NCBI GenBank assembly: GCA_030063045.1
Contig: JAQSEB010000042.1
Span: 1,674,001-1,738,000, forward strand
Reading direction: 5' to 3'
From: Pratylenchus scribneri
Lineage: Eukaryota > Nematoda > Chromadorea > Rhabditida > Pratylenchidae
Length of the DNA: 64,000 bases
The translations under genes and the position numbers were made by a program. Position 1 is the stretch's first letter; the number at the start of each line of letters is the position of its first letter. The notes under the pieces are model-generated. The model saw only the letters and a list, made by a program, of their open reading frames with translations. It did not search any database and was not told the origin of the DNA. Of this stretch, positions 24,300-36,523 are shown piece after piece.

Positions 24300-25646
24300 T
24301 CAATTTTCTTCCATCCAATTTTCGATTAATTTCAACACAATTTGCCAATCCGAATGCACTCGGATGCCCTTCTCCCTTTCCTCTTCTCCAATTTGTTCAC
24401 CAGTAAAAATTCTTCTCAAAAAGTTGATAGAAAAATTGAGCAATTTCCAACTGTTCGGTTCAGCCATTTTTGATTTGTAAGTGGCGGCCAACTTTTGGAC
24501 AATTTCCTTATTGGCGGCTGAATAAAATATTTAAATTTTTTGAATAATTTTGAGGATTTCTTACGTTTTGTATAATCGAATTGAACGGCCCCAATGAATA
24601 TTTTGTGTGGTTCTCCGTCCGGCAAATGGCCATAATTGAATTTCAATGTCTGCGGAGTGGGTGAATTGTCAGGCAATTTCTACAAAAATAAAAGATTAAT
24701 ATTGTTTTATCAATTCATTATTTTATGCAAATTATATTTAATTCATTAAATAAAAAACAAACCTTTGAACATTTTCCATGTAAATTCTCCCATTCAATCC
24801 ATTCCTTTGCTTCGGCCAATTGTTTTTCCCAGCCCTTTGGATTCTTCTTTTGTCGTTTCCTTTCCAACTTTTGCTTGTATAAATCATTGAAAAGTTTTTG
24901 CCTTCTTCGAATTGTGGTGAAATTGTAAATTGAAAGTTGCTTCCCATCCAATCCAGTCAAGGTCGATGCCCCAGCGCAACGATTTATCCCATCTCGTTTT
25001 GGGCCAGACTAAAATTTGGATTTTTGAATGTGGAATAATGAATAAAGCCAATACCGAATGAATGAGCAAAAAAGGGGTGACCGGCAAACGTTTTTCAGCC
25101 CGAATACTAAAATGAAAAATGTTCTTTGTGGTTTCCGAAATTTTACCATTCCAAAATCCATTTTGGTGTGATGACAATATTTTGCGCATTTTTGCCCAAA
25201 CTTTTCCATTTTGTAGAGGCCAATTGGGTTGCCACCATGTATTTTGTTTCCTTTGGCGTCCAATAATGATGATATTCACCTCCATTTTCAACAATCATTT
25301 TGCGCAATTCCGATGCCGGTGGATCTATTATTTCAAATATTTATTTTGCTGAATAATTAATAAGAACCTGTATAGCCGTTCACATAAAATGAAACGCCCG
25401 AGAAAATATTGCTTATTGGAACAATTCCTCCGTGAACTTGCTGGAATAATTTGCGCTTCTTCATCGCCATATAGCCACCCTATAAAATGCATTTGATCAA
25501 AAATAAAATGAAAAAAGGCTTACAAATGTTTGTTTTTCCTTTTGTTGACTTTCTTTGCCATCTTTTTGTCTCATTTTCTGTATAATTTGTTGAGTATGTT
25601 TTCGATAAACCATCGATGAAAATTCGGTTGTCAAATTTGAAGACAT
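24300..25646 (-). CDS. REV1-type BRCT protein lacking the Y-family polymerase domain
   Basis: Seven exons are read from 25646 to 24300. Exons 2-4 encode a BRCT domain with a REV1-like signature: GGYMAMKKRKLFQQ, FSGVSFYVNGYTDPPASEL, WTPKETKYMVATQLASTKW and TPKWILECIRAEKRLP. In REV1 a DNA polymerase (UmuC-like) domain follows. Here the BRCT is followed only by about 180 residues that I do not recognise (FTTIRRRQKLFNDLYKQK ... QPDGEP-like and WMEEN end). So this is either a REV1-derived protein that has lost its catalytic part, or a separate BRCT protein. Splice junctions in the first exon are uncertain by a base. Confidence 0.72.
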
Positions 25647-25796
25647 TTTCCTTGATTTGTTGTTAGGCTAATCAATTGTTAATTCAATTTAATAATGAAT
25701 TCCTAAAATAAAATATTAAAAAAAAATTAAATTGATTTAAATTGATTTAAAAAGGAATAAAAAAAAAGGAAATTTAGCAATTTTTAAAAAACAAGC

Positions 25797-26472
25797 CACG
25801 CCGTGGCGTGTTCGGAAAACTGGTCAGCGAGGAAAGCTGGTCAGTGAGGAAAAATGGTCAGTGGAAGACTGGTCAGTACGGAAAACTGGTCAGTGGGGAA
25901 AACTGGTCAGTACGGTAAACTGGTCAGTGGAAAACTGGTCAGTAAATAAAAAATTGAACAGCATCATTTTTATTAATCAGCAAGCTCAGATTGAGCTTAA
26001 TTTGATATGATATGTAATCCATGATCGATGATTAATATGGAATTATTTATTTAAAGACTTTCAAATGGTTTTTTTTGGCAAAATTTTACAATTAAATGAG
26101 ATCTTGGGCCTACATATAAATTTTATACCTCGCCCATCAACATATCTAACCATTTCATTAATCCTAAACCCAATCCTAAACCTAAAAATAAGCTTAAAAC
26201 TCGAACTTATTAATGAGACTAAAAATGCACTAACTTGTTTATTTTCGCTCATTATACAAAACTAATGTTTGATTCATGCCTAGCTCATCAAGTAGCATCG
26301 ATCTAAGTAAAATCCTTAAGGATTTTCTGCCTAAAATGAAATCCCAACTGACCACTTTTCCACTACCCAGTTTACCGTACTGACCAGTTTTCCGTACTGA
26401 CCAGTCTTCCACTGACCATTTTTCCTCACTGACCAGCTTTCCCCACTGACCAGTTTTCCGGGAACCCGCCGT
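25797..26472. mobile_element. fold-back element with minisatellite arms
   Basis: The left arm (about 25800-25945) is eight imperfect units of GGAAAACTGGTCAGT(G/AC). The right arm (about 26340-26472) is the reverse complement with six to seven units. The outer ends are CCGTGGCGTG and its rough complement near 26468. About 390 bp of non-coding AT-rich sequence lies between. Long inverted repeats built of short tandem subrepeats are the hallmark of fold-back transposons. Confidence 0.75.
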
Positions 26473-26732
26473 GGTGTGAGTGGCATTCCAAATTTAAAAA
26501 AAATTCGCCCCTTCCAATTTCGTTTTCGCCTTTATCAAATTTACTTATCTCCTCCTATAAATTTTATTCGGATCAAGACATGATTCAGGCTGTCGATTTT
26601 TTTATTTTTCGGCCCCAAATCCCCAAAAAAATCAATATTTATTTTTTATTGATTCGACATCGTAAAATTCAATTGTTTTATTTTAGCAAAACTAAAAATC
26701 AACAACAATTAAAGCGAAGCGAAGTAGGAATA

Positions 26733-28825
26733 ATGGAATCCGCCAAATTGGCCAGTGCCCAACGTCGGTCAATGCTGAGTCAAATGTCGACCGCATCTTC
26801 GGCTTCATCAACAACGACCACTGCCGGGGTGAGATCAATGAATGCAATGTGGAAAAAATGGAAAATTATCGATCGAGTTAATATTTTCGGTGATTCGCAA
26901 AAAAAAACAAATTTTACTATTTTAATTGCGAACAATTTCCAATTATATTATTCTTTTGCAGGCCATGAACGCTTCATTGGCTTTGCAACAAACGCTCACG
27001 CCCAAAATTGACAATCGACCGGCGGTTGTGATCGAAATTGGCACCAGATTAACGAGGTTTTCTCATTGATAGGAAAATATTAAATTTACTTTGCCAATTT
27101 TAGGGTTGGTTTTGCCGGTGAATTTGTTCCACGTGAAATATTCCGGACAGAATGGATGGACCCGATGGATGGCCCACCGAGTACATCACTTCAACCAAAA
27201 CAAATATTTGACCGAAACTACAGTGAACAGGAACAATACGAAATTCTAGTGAAATTCCTCAAAAACATCATTTTTCGGTAAATTAAAAATAAAATCAATT
27301 TAAAAATCAATTAATTTTTATTCAGAAAATTGCTGACCACCATTTCCTCTCGTCGAATGGTTTTGGTTGAATCATTGTTGACGCCAAGTTGGCAGCGGCA
27401 TGCCATAGTTTGTTTTATTTTTATCACCATTACCAATATTCAATTTTTAGGCCAATGCTCTCTTCTCGTGTCCTTCCCTTATGCCCCATTCACTGCTCTT
27501 CGCCCCTTCACATTTGCTTGCCTCCTTCCCATTCAATGCCCGAAATTGTGTTGTCCTCGATTTGGGCGCTAATGAGGCCGTTTTATTCCCGGTTTAATTT
27601 TAAATTTAATTTTTAACCGTTTTTATTCATTTTAGACTGCCGAAGGTGTTTTGATGTTGAACAATTGGGAGACCAGTTCAAATGCAAGTGCCAATGCCAT
27701 TGAAGCGAATTTGAGGAGGTTGATGCTTCGATTTGGCCGAGTCCGACGAAAAATGATCAACGAAGATGAAGAGGGGGAGGAGGAAAGAGGTTTACAAAAT
27801 AAATAAAATTATTATTATTTAAATTAATTATTTTTTAGTAAATGAAGATTCGGCGGATTTGGGTCGTCCATTGAATGAGCAGGATTTGGAAATGGCCAAC
27901 AAAATGGGCCTTTGGGAGGATTTGGTCGTCCGATTTTGTTTCATCACAACACCGGCCAGGGGAAGAAGATTGCAAGCACAATGTAAGGAAATAATAATAT
28001 TTTATCAAATTATTAATCCCCCTTCTTTTTTTAGTGGCCATCCCGGAAGAAGAGGACGCAAATTTCGATGTCCAATCGCCGCCTTCCATTCAACTCCAAT
28101 TTGGTGCCGAAATTTTGCATATTCCCGGAATTGTGCGAGAGGCGGCCGCCGAAATTCTCTTCACCCAAAGCGATGAACCCGACCAGCGTTCGGTGCCCCA
28201 AATGTTGTTGGATTGCATTGCAAAGGTTAAAATTACGAAAGGAGGAAATTATCAAATTGGAAATTATTTTTCAGGTTGGCATTGATTTACGGCGAGAATT
28301 GTTGGCCAATTTGCTGATTATTGGGGGAATTAGCCGATTGCCTGGATTTTTGGCTCGTCTCAAGGTTCATTAACTAATTGAACATTGCCAAAATTTACCT
28401 TCATTTTCAGACAGAATTATTGAATTTAATCGCCGATGGCTATCGACCCCAATTGGCCCCAACTCTCGTTGAAAACATCAAATTTTATCAATTTCCCAAG
28501 GAAATGGCCGGACAATTATTTTGCAATTGGCTTGGAGGTAAAAAATTGGGAATTTGTTTTTTAAATCTATTTATTTTCAGGTTCAATGTTTGGTTCCTTG
28601 GATGATACATTGGAACAACGGTCGCTGACTCGTCGCCAATGGGAACAAAGGGGAAAACGGGTGCCAGATTGGACAAATCAAATTGATGAATATTTCACGG
28701 AATTGGTACCGGCAAACAAAAAAAGTAAGTCTCTGTTTTTAGTGCCAAAATCGACGCCAACGGATTCGCCCAATCAAATGAAGAATGAAATGGATGGAGG
28801 AAATGAAGGAACGGGAGGAAGTTGA
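26733..28825 (+). CDS. arp-11: actin-related protein 10/11, dynactin pointed-end subunit
   Basis: Component of the dynactin pointed-end complex. About eleven exons from 26733 to 28825 join to about 512 residues. The ATG at 26733 starts a Ser/Thr-rich leader. The actin fold follows: AVVIEIGTRLTRVGFAGEF (phosphate 1 region), RRMVLVESLLTPSW, LLFAPSHLLASFPFNARN, VVLDLGANEAVLFP and LLIIGGISRLPGF. APSHLLA followed by a LDLG-type block is as in Arp10/ACTR10. An apparent 18-bp GT..AG stretch near the 3' end is in frame and was kept as coding. Confidence 0.9.
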
Positions 28826-29481
28826 AATATAATGTGCCATTCCAATTTTATTGTTTTTGAATTTGCCTTTTTGACATTTTTTTTTGCACAATAAAAATAA
28901 ATTTATTTTTTATGGTTCCAGCAAATCCGTTCGCCAAATAGGTAACCCCCAACTCTGAATTAGCGGCTTATTGACGCGCATTCCATTCCCCTCCCCCACC
29001 CGAATTTTACGTCACATTTTCGTCGTCCCAATTACCCCCAAAAATGAATGAATCATCCATTCGTCCCAAATTCTTCATTAATTAATATATTAAATGATTT
29101 TTGGAATGAATTTTCAATTTTGTTGGATTATTGAATCAAAATGAAGTTTGGAAATTTTGGAGATAAATTCCTAAATTGTGAGAGGAATATTTGGCAATTT
29201 AAGGATTTACTTTTGGTCGACGGACGAAGTTGAAGATGAGATGCGTCATCCTTCCTTCTTCCTCTTCCTCCTTTTGTTGGTTTCACCCCAAAATGAAGGA
29301 AAGGTGAAGAAGAAGGAGGAAAAGCAAATGATGAGGTCAAGGTCGCGGTTGCCCACAAAATGCCCGGAGGGGATTGTGCGACTGGCTTAAAAGGAGCGAA
29401 AAATGTTGGTTGCTGATGGAATGAGTGGGGCAAACACAACAAAAAATTAAGCATCACAATTTTTTAAGGGCAACGAAGAAG
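28826..29481. other. intergenic stretch, no gene seen
   Basis: Spacer between the ARP10/11 gene and the ground-like gene. Holds AT-rich sequence and a GAAGAAGGAGG tract near 29300. No RNA gene or element recognised. Confidence 0.45.
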
Positions 29482-30565
29482 ATGAATTTCATTGTTTCAT
29501 TGACCGTTTTCATTATTTTCCCAACACATTGTTTCGCCCATTTTGGTGGACTTTTGGGTTTAGGCGGTGGCGGAAGTTGTGGATGTGCCCCACCGCCTCC
29601 AATGCTGCCACCCATTTGCCCACCGGCATTGCCGCCTTTGTCTTTGGTTCGGAGGATTAATTTATTCTCTCATCCATTTCCATTTCCAGCCGTGTCCTCC
29701 TCCACCACCTCCATGTCCTCCTTGTCCGCCAACATTTTGCCCTCCACCGGTAAAATTAATTTTGACAATAAATTTATGGTTTTTCCAAGGTCATTTGTGC
29801 CCCTCCACCGCCCCCTTGCCCACCTCCCCTTCCCCCTCCACCATGTCCTCCTCCAATGCCCTGCAGTCCATGTGGGGGTTTGGGCGGTGGTGGCGGTTAT
29901 TTGGGCGGAATGAGCGTTGGTGGCGGTTATGGCTACGGAGGAGGAGGAGAAGGTGAATAAATTTATTTAGGGCATAATTTAATCGGTCAAAAGGTGGCTA
30001 TCCAAGCAATGATTGTTGCTGTCAATGTGGCTCTCCTTGCCGATATATGGGCCGGGCCAGAACACATGGGGCACGAATTTTTGCGGCTCCAACCAAAGGA
30101 GAGGAGGAGGAAGACCCAACATGTAATAGTGAAAAATTGCGCATCGTAATTGAGGAGGTGGACAAAAAATTTCTGATTATTATTTTTACTCCCAATTTTT
30201 AGAATATTTCCGAGAGCGATCCAAGCAAATCAAAAAGTAAATAGTGGGATTTGGGACAAAAATAAATTTAATTATTTCATTTAATTAAGGGGCAATTCAA
30301 AAGGCAGCGGAGGAAAAATTATTCTCCAAAATTAATGTAGGGAAAAATTGGTGAAGGATTTTTTGGAATAATTTAAAGGTAATTTGTGCAAGTGGTGATT
30401 TCTCCTATGTGGCCTATACGGATTCATATTGTCAAGCATCGTTGGGAAATGGTTAAAATTAAATATAGAATTCCCAAAAAATCACTAATTTTAGTCACTT
30501 GCTATGCATTCCGCCCTTTGGGTTTGGACAGTTCGACGTCAACCTCTAGCAGAGATGCAAAATGA
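29482..30565 (+). CDS. secreted ground-like domain protein (hedgehog-related, nematode-specific)
   Basis: Secreted cuticle or extracellular-matrix type protein. About seven exons from 29482 to 30565. A signal peptide (MNFIVSLTVFIIFPTHCFA) precedes a long Cys/Pro-rich and Gly-rich low-complexity part (APPPPMLPPICPP, CPPPPPPCPPCPP, GGGYGYGGGGEGG). The C-terminal ground-like domain begins CNSEKLRIVIEE, and continues FSKINVICASGDFSYVAY and YCQASLGN...TCYAF, with the conserved cysteines. The combination of signal peptide, Pro/Gly-rich middle and C-terminal ground-like domain defines the nematode GRL family. Confidence 0.9.
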
Positions 30566-30710
30566 AGAAAATTTCACCATAAATTTTGGCAATATTTGTC
30601 CCGGTGTAATTCAAAATTAAAATTTTGGAATTATAAAAATATTGTTTTAAAATGATTTATTGAATGAACAAAGAGTGAAAAATAAAAATGATGATTAAAA
30701 TTAAACTCCA

Positions 30711-31276
30711 ACAATTTCACCCTCTCCATTCTCATCTTCCAGTTGAATATTGTCGCCGAATTTTGCATAAAGGATTGTCCTCAATTTCTGAAATATATTT
30801 ATCAATTAATAATTCTCCTCCGATTTTATGCTTACATTCATTTCCGCCTCTATACCGGCGATCTTTTCCTTCATTTCCTCAATTTGTCTTTGGGTATTTT
30901 CCTTTCGTTCTTCCAATTTTTGGCCGATGGTTTCCTTAAATAATTCATTGAAACAATTAAATACATTTTGATATCTAAAACCTGTTCATAGTGCACAAAA
31001 ACTGAACCAATTTGGAGAGGAATTGAGCCGGAAAATTCATCATCTAATAACATCACTTCATCGGCCGCCTCTTCCAAATTCAAATTTTGATTGTTCAATA
31101 TGGCCAATTTTTCCTACCAATTAATTTCATTTTATTTTTGTTCTTAAATGCATCCAAAAAACCGTAAATTCCAAAAAGGATTTGTGGAGACGGGCAAATT
31201 GATTAATTTGTTGTTGGTCCTCAGCCGTTGGAACCGCCCGAACATTGGTGGATGTTTCGTTGGACTTTCGTGCCAT
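30711..31276 (-). CDS. pfd-4: prefoldin subunit 4
   Basis: Beta-type subunit of the prefoldin chaperone that delivers actin and tubulin to CCT. Four exons (start 31276, stop 30711) give about 140 residues. The N-terminal helix reads DQQQINQFARLHKSFLE, then a coiled coil with NLEEAADEVMLLDDE, the beta-hairpin motif IPLQIGSVFVHYEQ, and a second coiled coil (KLEERKENTQRQIEEMK). This is the standard PFD4 layout. Confidence 0.93.
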
Positions 31277-31594
31277 AATTGGGTGTACTAATATTATTTT
31301 TAAAAACAATTAATTTAGTAAATAATTAGATATGAATGGCCAATTTTCAATGGAATAATTTATAATAAAAATTTCATTTTATTCGAATTTATTAAAATGT
31401 CAAACAAAAATGTCACATCAATAATTTTGAGCCTAATATCATTTGGGTAAAATAATGATTTATGGGAAAAAAGAAGAAAACAAACAAAAAAATGGAATGA
31501 AGTATTGATATTTAAGATGAAGGGGCACTTTTTATATTCCATCATCAACATTTATTGCTAATTATTTTGCTGGTTCTTCTTCATCACGTCCAAT

Positions 31595-32424
31595 TTATCT
31601 CCACCATGTGCCTTTCTGGATACGGTTGTAGCTGAGGTAAGCAATGAGTGAGAGTGCCGCGGCCCCAACAACAACGATGGCAATTTCGGTAAATTGAGAT
31701 GGACTGAAAAATGAAAAACATTAAATATATTTCCAATTAGAATAAAACATACTTTTGGTTGGTGTCATTCACAGCCGGCATTGGATGGAGACTTGCATTA
31801 AGGGTCGACTAAAAATAATAAATTAAAACACTTTTTCATTTAAATTTCACTAACCGAAGAATGTGATGGTCCAGTTTCGGTGGCGATGCTGCCTTCGGGT
31901 GTAGTATCAATACTCTTAAAATAGGTTTATTAAAATCAATAATCGATGTTTTTCACAAACCATATTGGCTGCTCGTTCTGCATTTGCCTCAATTGTGAAT
32001 ACGCATTCTCCTTGCAATCCTTTGAGCAGGTTGACCGCCTCGTTATGGGTGATTGCCTCCATCGAAGTGCCATTAACCTTAATTAAAAGCATTGAATATT
32101 GATTTAAAATGATTGAAGCTTACGGAAATAATGCGATCGCCTTCACTGATTATGCCCTTGAGATCAGCGTTTCGAACGAGGCTAATGAATATTCCATCAT
32201 GTCCAGGGATGTGGGGAGGACCATCCGTACCACCGATAATATTGAATCCAAAACCTGAATATTAACAATTAAATTTTGATTTGGCATAAAATTCAGTAAC
32301 CGTTTGTTTTGCTTTTTGTTATTGTGATCATTCGAACAACTACATTTTGCGGAAGGAGAGTATTTGCTGAACCGGCACTGGTATTGGAGACAGAAGAAGC
32401 AGTTTGATCGGCGTCATTCATCAT
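31595..32424 (-). CDS. tail-anchored PDZ protein of the SYNJ2BP/OMP25 type
   Basis: Mitochondrial outer-membrane PDZ adaptor family. Six exons from 32424 to 31595. The PDZ domain shows FGFNIIGGTDGPP (carboxylate-binding loop), GIFISLV, GDRIIS-VNG and HNEAVNLLKG. A Thr/Ser-rich linker leads to a C-terminal span (FTEIAIVVVGAAALSLIAYLS) and a short basic end (RIQKGTWWR). One PDZ plus a tail anchor with a basic tip is the SYNJ2BP pattern. Confidence 0.88.
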
Positions 32425-32936
32425 TGTTTATTTCTCTTTGCATTGATCTGAAAATATTGAGTTATTAAAAAATAGCAAAAATAAATAACAATTAATAATA
32501 TGGGTGAGGTGGAATTTAGCTTAATGCAACTTATGTTGCGGTTTTGGGTTGAACCTTGAACCTATTTCTTGTTAAAAACTAAAATGCTGAATTAGTTTAA
32601 ACTTTAAACCTCAAAAAGGAATTTTTCTTTGCAATATTTTGGCTTTTAGTTTGATTATTCGCGGGTGAAATAAAAAAAATAACTGCAGATTATTCTGCAA
32701 ATTTTTGGTATTTTTTATTTAATTATTAGATGTGGATTAATCTTATGACAAAATTAGGAGAAACTGGGAGTGGTTCTGAAGGTGTAAAAAATGCAACTAG
32801 AAATTTTAAAATATGTTTGACTTAAAATTACATATGATATATGAATTTGTAACACTTTAATATTTATGTATTTATAATAAATTATAAATTAGTAAAATTA
32901 TAAAATTGTCAATAAAAATGCGGAAGATGAATAATA
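32425..32936. other. intergenic stretch, no gene seen
   Basis: AT-rich spacer between two minus-strand genes (the SYNJ2BP-type gene and VPS29). No feature recognised. Confidence 0.45.
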
Positions 32937-33758
32937 TTAATTTTGGCCATCCACTCCACCAATGCTTTTTCCACTCTTCTTGAATTGAACTCGTTCCACT
33001 TTGACCTCATCATTGATTAACCGATAAAGATAGGCAACAATTAATTCGGTTTGAACATCCATTACCACAAATGAAGGAACAACTTTTCTGAAAACGATAC
33101 ATGAAATAAGAATTTAATAAAAACAAATTACTCTTTGACAATTGAAAATGCTCCAGTTGCTGAACCCGGATTCACATAGAAAACACCACCTTTAATTTTA
33201 ATTAATATTTTTTGAGTAAATCATTAAATTGTCAACCTTTTTCATAAACGCAACATTCATGCGTGTGCCCTGAGATGAGAACATCTACGCCCATTTGTTG
33301 TGCTGATAATTCCATTGCCTAAAAAAATTTTGGGTGTTCGTCCGTATTAGTTCATTTAAAAACCTTGAGGTTTCCCCATGGAATGAATTGATGGCCATGG
33401 ACGAGTCCAATTCGAAAATGACCAACTGGAATCACTTTCATATCCGGATAATTGTTCTCATCATCGAAATCGCCTCGAACACAATGCACTGAATTATAAA
33501 GATTTGCATAATTATATTATTCGTGAAAAAAAAACCATCGCAAGTCAATGTCTTCAAATAGTCAATGGTTTCACGGGTGCAAAGATTTCCAGTGCATAGG
33601 ACATGTTGCATTTTGTTTGGAACCAAAAGCTTTCGGAATTTCTGCGGCAAATTGTACGCTCGATAAGGGATGTGGAAGTCACCGATGATGAGAACAAGCT
33701 TAATATCAATCTAATTTATCAGGCGTTTAAAAAGAATTTTTATTAAAACTTTTACCAT
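32937..33758 (-). CDS. vps-29: retromer subunit VPS29
   Basis: Metallophosphoesterase-fold subunit of the retromer sorting complex on endosomes. The first coding exon appears to be only the ATG (33758-33756), followed by a GTAAAA donor. The next exon begins [18 protein letters not shown]. Further motifs: [56 protein letters not shown] and [12 protein letters not shown]. Length is about 190 residues, as expected. Its 5' end lies about 310 bp from the Polinton insertion. Confidence 0.94.
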
Positions 33759-34065
33759 TTTCGGTCTCGCTGTTATCAAATAAGTAAAATTGGTGATGGG
33801 AGACGAGGGTTTTTTGTTAAATAGAAAGAATGAATGCAAATAAAAAAGAAAGAATTGCAGCTTTTCTATAAATATAAATAAAGCAAATGATTTTATCGAT
33901 ATTAATAAATAAAAAATCAAGGTATGAGTTGTTGAGATTAAGTCTATCGTTTTTCAATCAAAATCAAAAGCCCCAAATTTAACCCGCCTTTTTGCCCAGA
34001 GAATTTTTGGTTTCTGGATTTATTAATCACCTTTTAGTTTTAAGGTCTAGACTAGGCAGCAGGGC

Positions 34066-34071
34066 ACTTTT
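34066..34071. repeat. left copy of 6-bp target-site duplication (ACTTTT)
   Basis: ACTTTT directly abuts the left terminal repeat, and the same six bases follow the right terminal repeat at 58959-58964. Six-base duplications are characteristic of Maverick/Polinton integration. Confidence 0.92.
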
Positions 34072-34370
34072 AGTAGTTATCTAAGGGGATTCTCGTGGGC
34101 CCCTTTTCTCGTGGGTCATATTTTAAATTTAAATAATAAATTAATAAAAAGAATTAAATTAAATCCAAATTTCCCATGGGATTTCACAGAATTTTAATTA
34201 CATTTTTCGGAACAATTAAAATTAAATTAAAGCCATATTCTCCATATGGACTCCATTAAATTTTTCAAAATTAAAATGAATAAAATTATAATTTAAAAAT
34301 AATTAAAATTTCCATTCCCACAATAATTATTCCCCAACATTTTCATTTCTCCAATCTGCCATCTGCCGCC
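34072..34370 (+). repeat. left terminal inverted repeat
   Basis: About 299 bp, starting AGTAGTTATCTAAGGGG. It matches the reverse complement of 58659-58958 almost throughout, with scattered single differences. The match fades after TCTCCAATCTG.CATCTGCCG. Confidence 0.93.
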
Positions 34371-34968
34371 GCTGTTGATGAAGGAAATGCATAGAGGAAG
34401 GAAAAGATGATGATGATGGTACAAAGGTCAAGGCAATGGGAAAAATTATCTGCCCCTTTTATTGCCTGCCATCATCCCCAAGGACCCAAATGAATGAATG
34501 AATGAATGAATCTATGTGAATGTGGATGGATATAATTTGGGGGATGGAAAACATATGGAAATTAGAAATTAATGGAAATATGAAATGTTAATTATTTAAT
34601 TTGATTTTTATTTAAAATTTTTTATTAAATTTAATGAAATAAAATTGAATTTGTTTGGAACTGTATATTGTATCATATTTTTGGAGGGATTATGGTTTGG
34701 GGTTTAAAAACGGTTTCCTTTTCTTCTTTTCACGTAATATTTCGACTGTACAGTACATCGACAGTATTTTATTCTTTCACTTCAATTGACAATCGATTTT
34801 TTATGCCACTGGCAAAACATTCATCATTTCACAAATACAAACCAGCTGACGAATTGAACATCAAATTGTTCAAACTTTATCAATTATTTTTGTTCCTAAG
34901 TTTACAAACTTTTGCCCCATTTATTAGATTATCAATTTGCAAACAAATTAACTAATTCTTTCTCGAAA
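34371..34968. other. Polinton left-arm non-coding stretch
   Basis: No gene. Contains a short TGAA microsatellite (about 34489-34511) and AT-rich sequence leading to the first gene. May hold promoter elements; none is clear. Confidence 0.45.
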
Positions 34969-35296
34969 ATGAACTTCTCAAATCCAATCACCATCAATGA
35001 TATTTTTGATGATGTGCCCTTGGGCCCTCCTCACTCATCAAATGGTCAACAACAACAGCAGCAGAACAACATGGCCATCGGCCCTCCTCCAAATGGTCAA
35101 CAACAGCAGCAGCAGAACATCCGCCCGGCTAATCGCCGTTGGCAATGGGGTGAGTAAAAAGAGGCAGCAAACAAAAACATCAAAATAAATTTAAGACCTT
35201 CATGCGGTCCTCCTCCTCTTCATCATCATCATCCTGGGGATGACCTTCATCCTTTTCCTGGCCATTGCATTGGGAATGGGCCGACGCCGCGGCTGA
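34969..35296 (+). CDS. small Polinton membrane protein, Gln/Pro-rich with C-terminal span
   Basis: Two exons (34969-35149, 35196-35296) join in frame to about 93 residues. The N-terminal 60 residues are polar with two GPPxxxNGQQQQQQ repeats. The second exon is almost wholly a membrane span (VLLLFIIIILGMTFILFLA) ending in a basic tip (GMGRRRG). There is no signal peptide, so it is a tail-anchored or type III protein. Family unknown. It could be a viral envelope or internal-membrane protein; that is inference from the element's nature. Confidence 0.7.
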
Positions 35297-35690
35297 ATTG
35301 TTGAATGAATTGTTCGGTTCATTGCCATTGAATGAATGCTTGGAATGATGAATAACCAAAGTTTTGTGATTTTTAAAAAATTTCCCCATATTGGGTGCAA
35401 ATACATTCCATTTGTTTTAAAAAGTTTTCATACATTTTTTGTATTAAATTTTTCATTCTTTTTGAATAAACATTTTATAAAGTATATCCTTATCTTCATT
35501 ATAAATCTACATAACAATAGGCCAAGGGAAAAAAGGGAAGGGAAGAATGGAAGAAAAAGTGTGAAAGGGAAAAAGGGTGAAAGGGCCAACAGGTCAAACA
35601 TTCTCTGGCCATATTCTCCCAAATCATTCTTCTTTATTGGCCATATTCTCTCAAAATTATTCACATCTCGTAAAAAATTCCTCCAAATCA

Positions 35691-36316
35691 ATGGAATTCC
35701 CAATTGAATTCCCCACAAATTTACAATGGGAAATTGTTTTGAATTGCTCTTGTCCATTTCCGGACTATAATTGCTGGAGGCCTGTCATTTACGCAAAACC
35801 GATCGAATGTGTGCCTTCATCAATTGATTTGAACCAATTTTTCAATGGCATACACAACAACAATGGCAACGGCGGAGGAAATTTTTTGGCTATTATTGGT
35901 ATTTGCTTGCAAGTAAAAAAAACCATTTTCCATTCCTTTTCCCGATCAATTATCCTCCACCCATAGATTTTGGCCTTCGGTTTTGCCATCTATTCCTATA
36001 TGGCCTTGAGTCGTTTTCGCCACCAGGAATTACGCCACCGTTCTCGTCGCCAAGAGTTGCGCAATGAAAATGTTGTGGAGGAAGGTGGGAAAATTTTAAA
36101 GAGAATGAAGAAATGGATTAGAAAATTGCAGGCCAAAACAACGCCAATGTGCCTCCTCTCATCCGCTTGCCCATCAATCCCTATCCCCCCTTAGCCATTA
36201 CTTGTTCGCTATGCCGTCGGCGCCAGCAACAACAACCAATGCCTACAATTGAGGAAACAATTGAAGAGGAGGGGGAGGTCCCAATTTTTACAATACCTAT
36301 TCTTAAATCCCCTTAA
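35691..36316 (+). CDS. Polinton single-span membrane protein with Cys-rich N-terminal domain
   Basis: Three exons (35691-35912, 35967-36084, 36132-36316) join in frame to about 174 residues. The first 60 or so residues have four clustered cysteines (VLNCSCPFPDYNCW, then PIEC) and an NCS glycosylation site. A membrane span crosses the first splice (FLAIIGICLQ then ILAFGFAIYSYMAL), followed by an Arg-rich juxtamembrane stretch (RFRHQELRHRSRRQE) and a Pro/Glu-rich tail. No signal peptide, so probably N-out by the positive-inside rule. Unrecognised family; a candidate envelope or entry component. Confidence 0.72.
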
Positions 36317-36523
36317 ACTTAAGAAGTAGCCGAAGACTGATTGAACGGAAATGATGAAGCAAATGTACAAAATTAAAATGAAAAGAATTTATTTATTGGA
36401 AAATTGATGAATTTTGAATTTATTTAAAATTGGAAAAAAAAATGAATTAATTTAAATAAAAAGCCTGAATTATTTTCCATTTTAATCATAATTCTTTCCC
36501 TCCTTCTTCACTTATTCTTCATC

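Noticed and set aside
25800..25945. Regularly spaced CTGGTCAGT units as a CRISPR-like array
   Set aside because: Eukaryotic context, unit spacing too short for spacers, and an inverted copy exists at 26340-26472, so it is a fold-back arm.
28723..28740. GT..AG stretch of 18 bp near the end of ARP10/11, possible micro-intron
   Set aside because: Far shorter than any other intron here, in frame without stop; simplest reading is coding.
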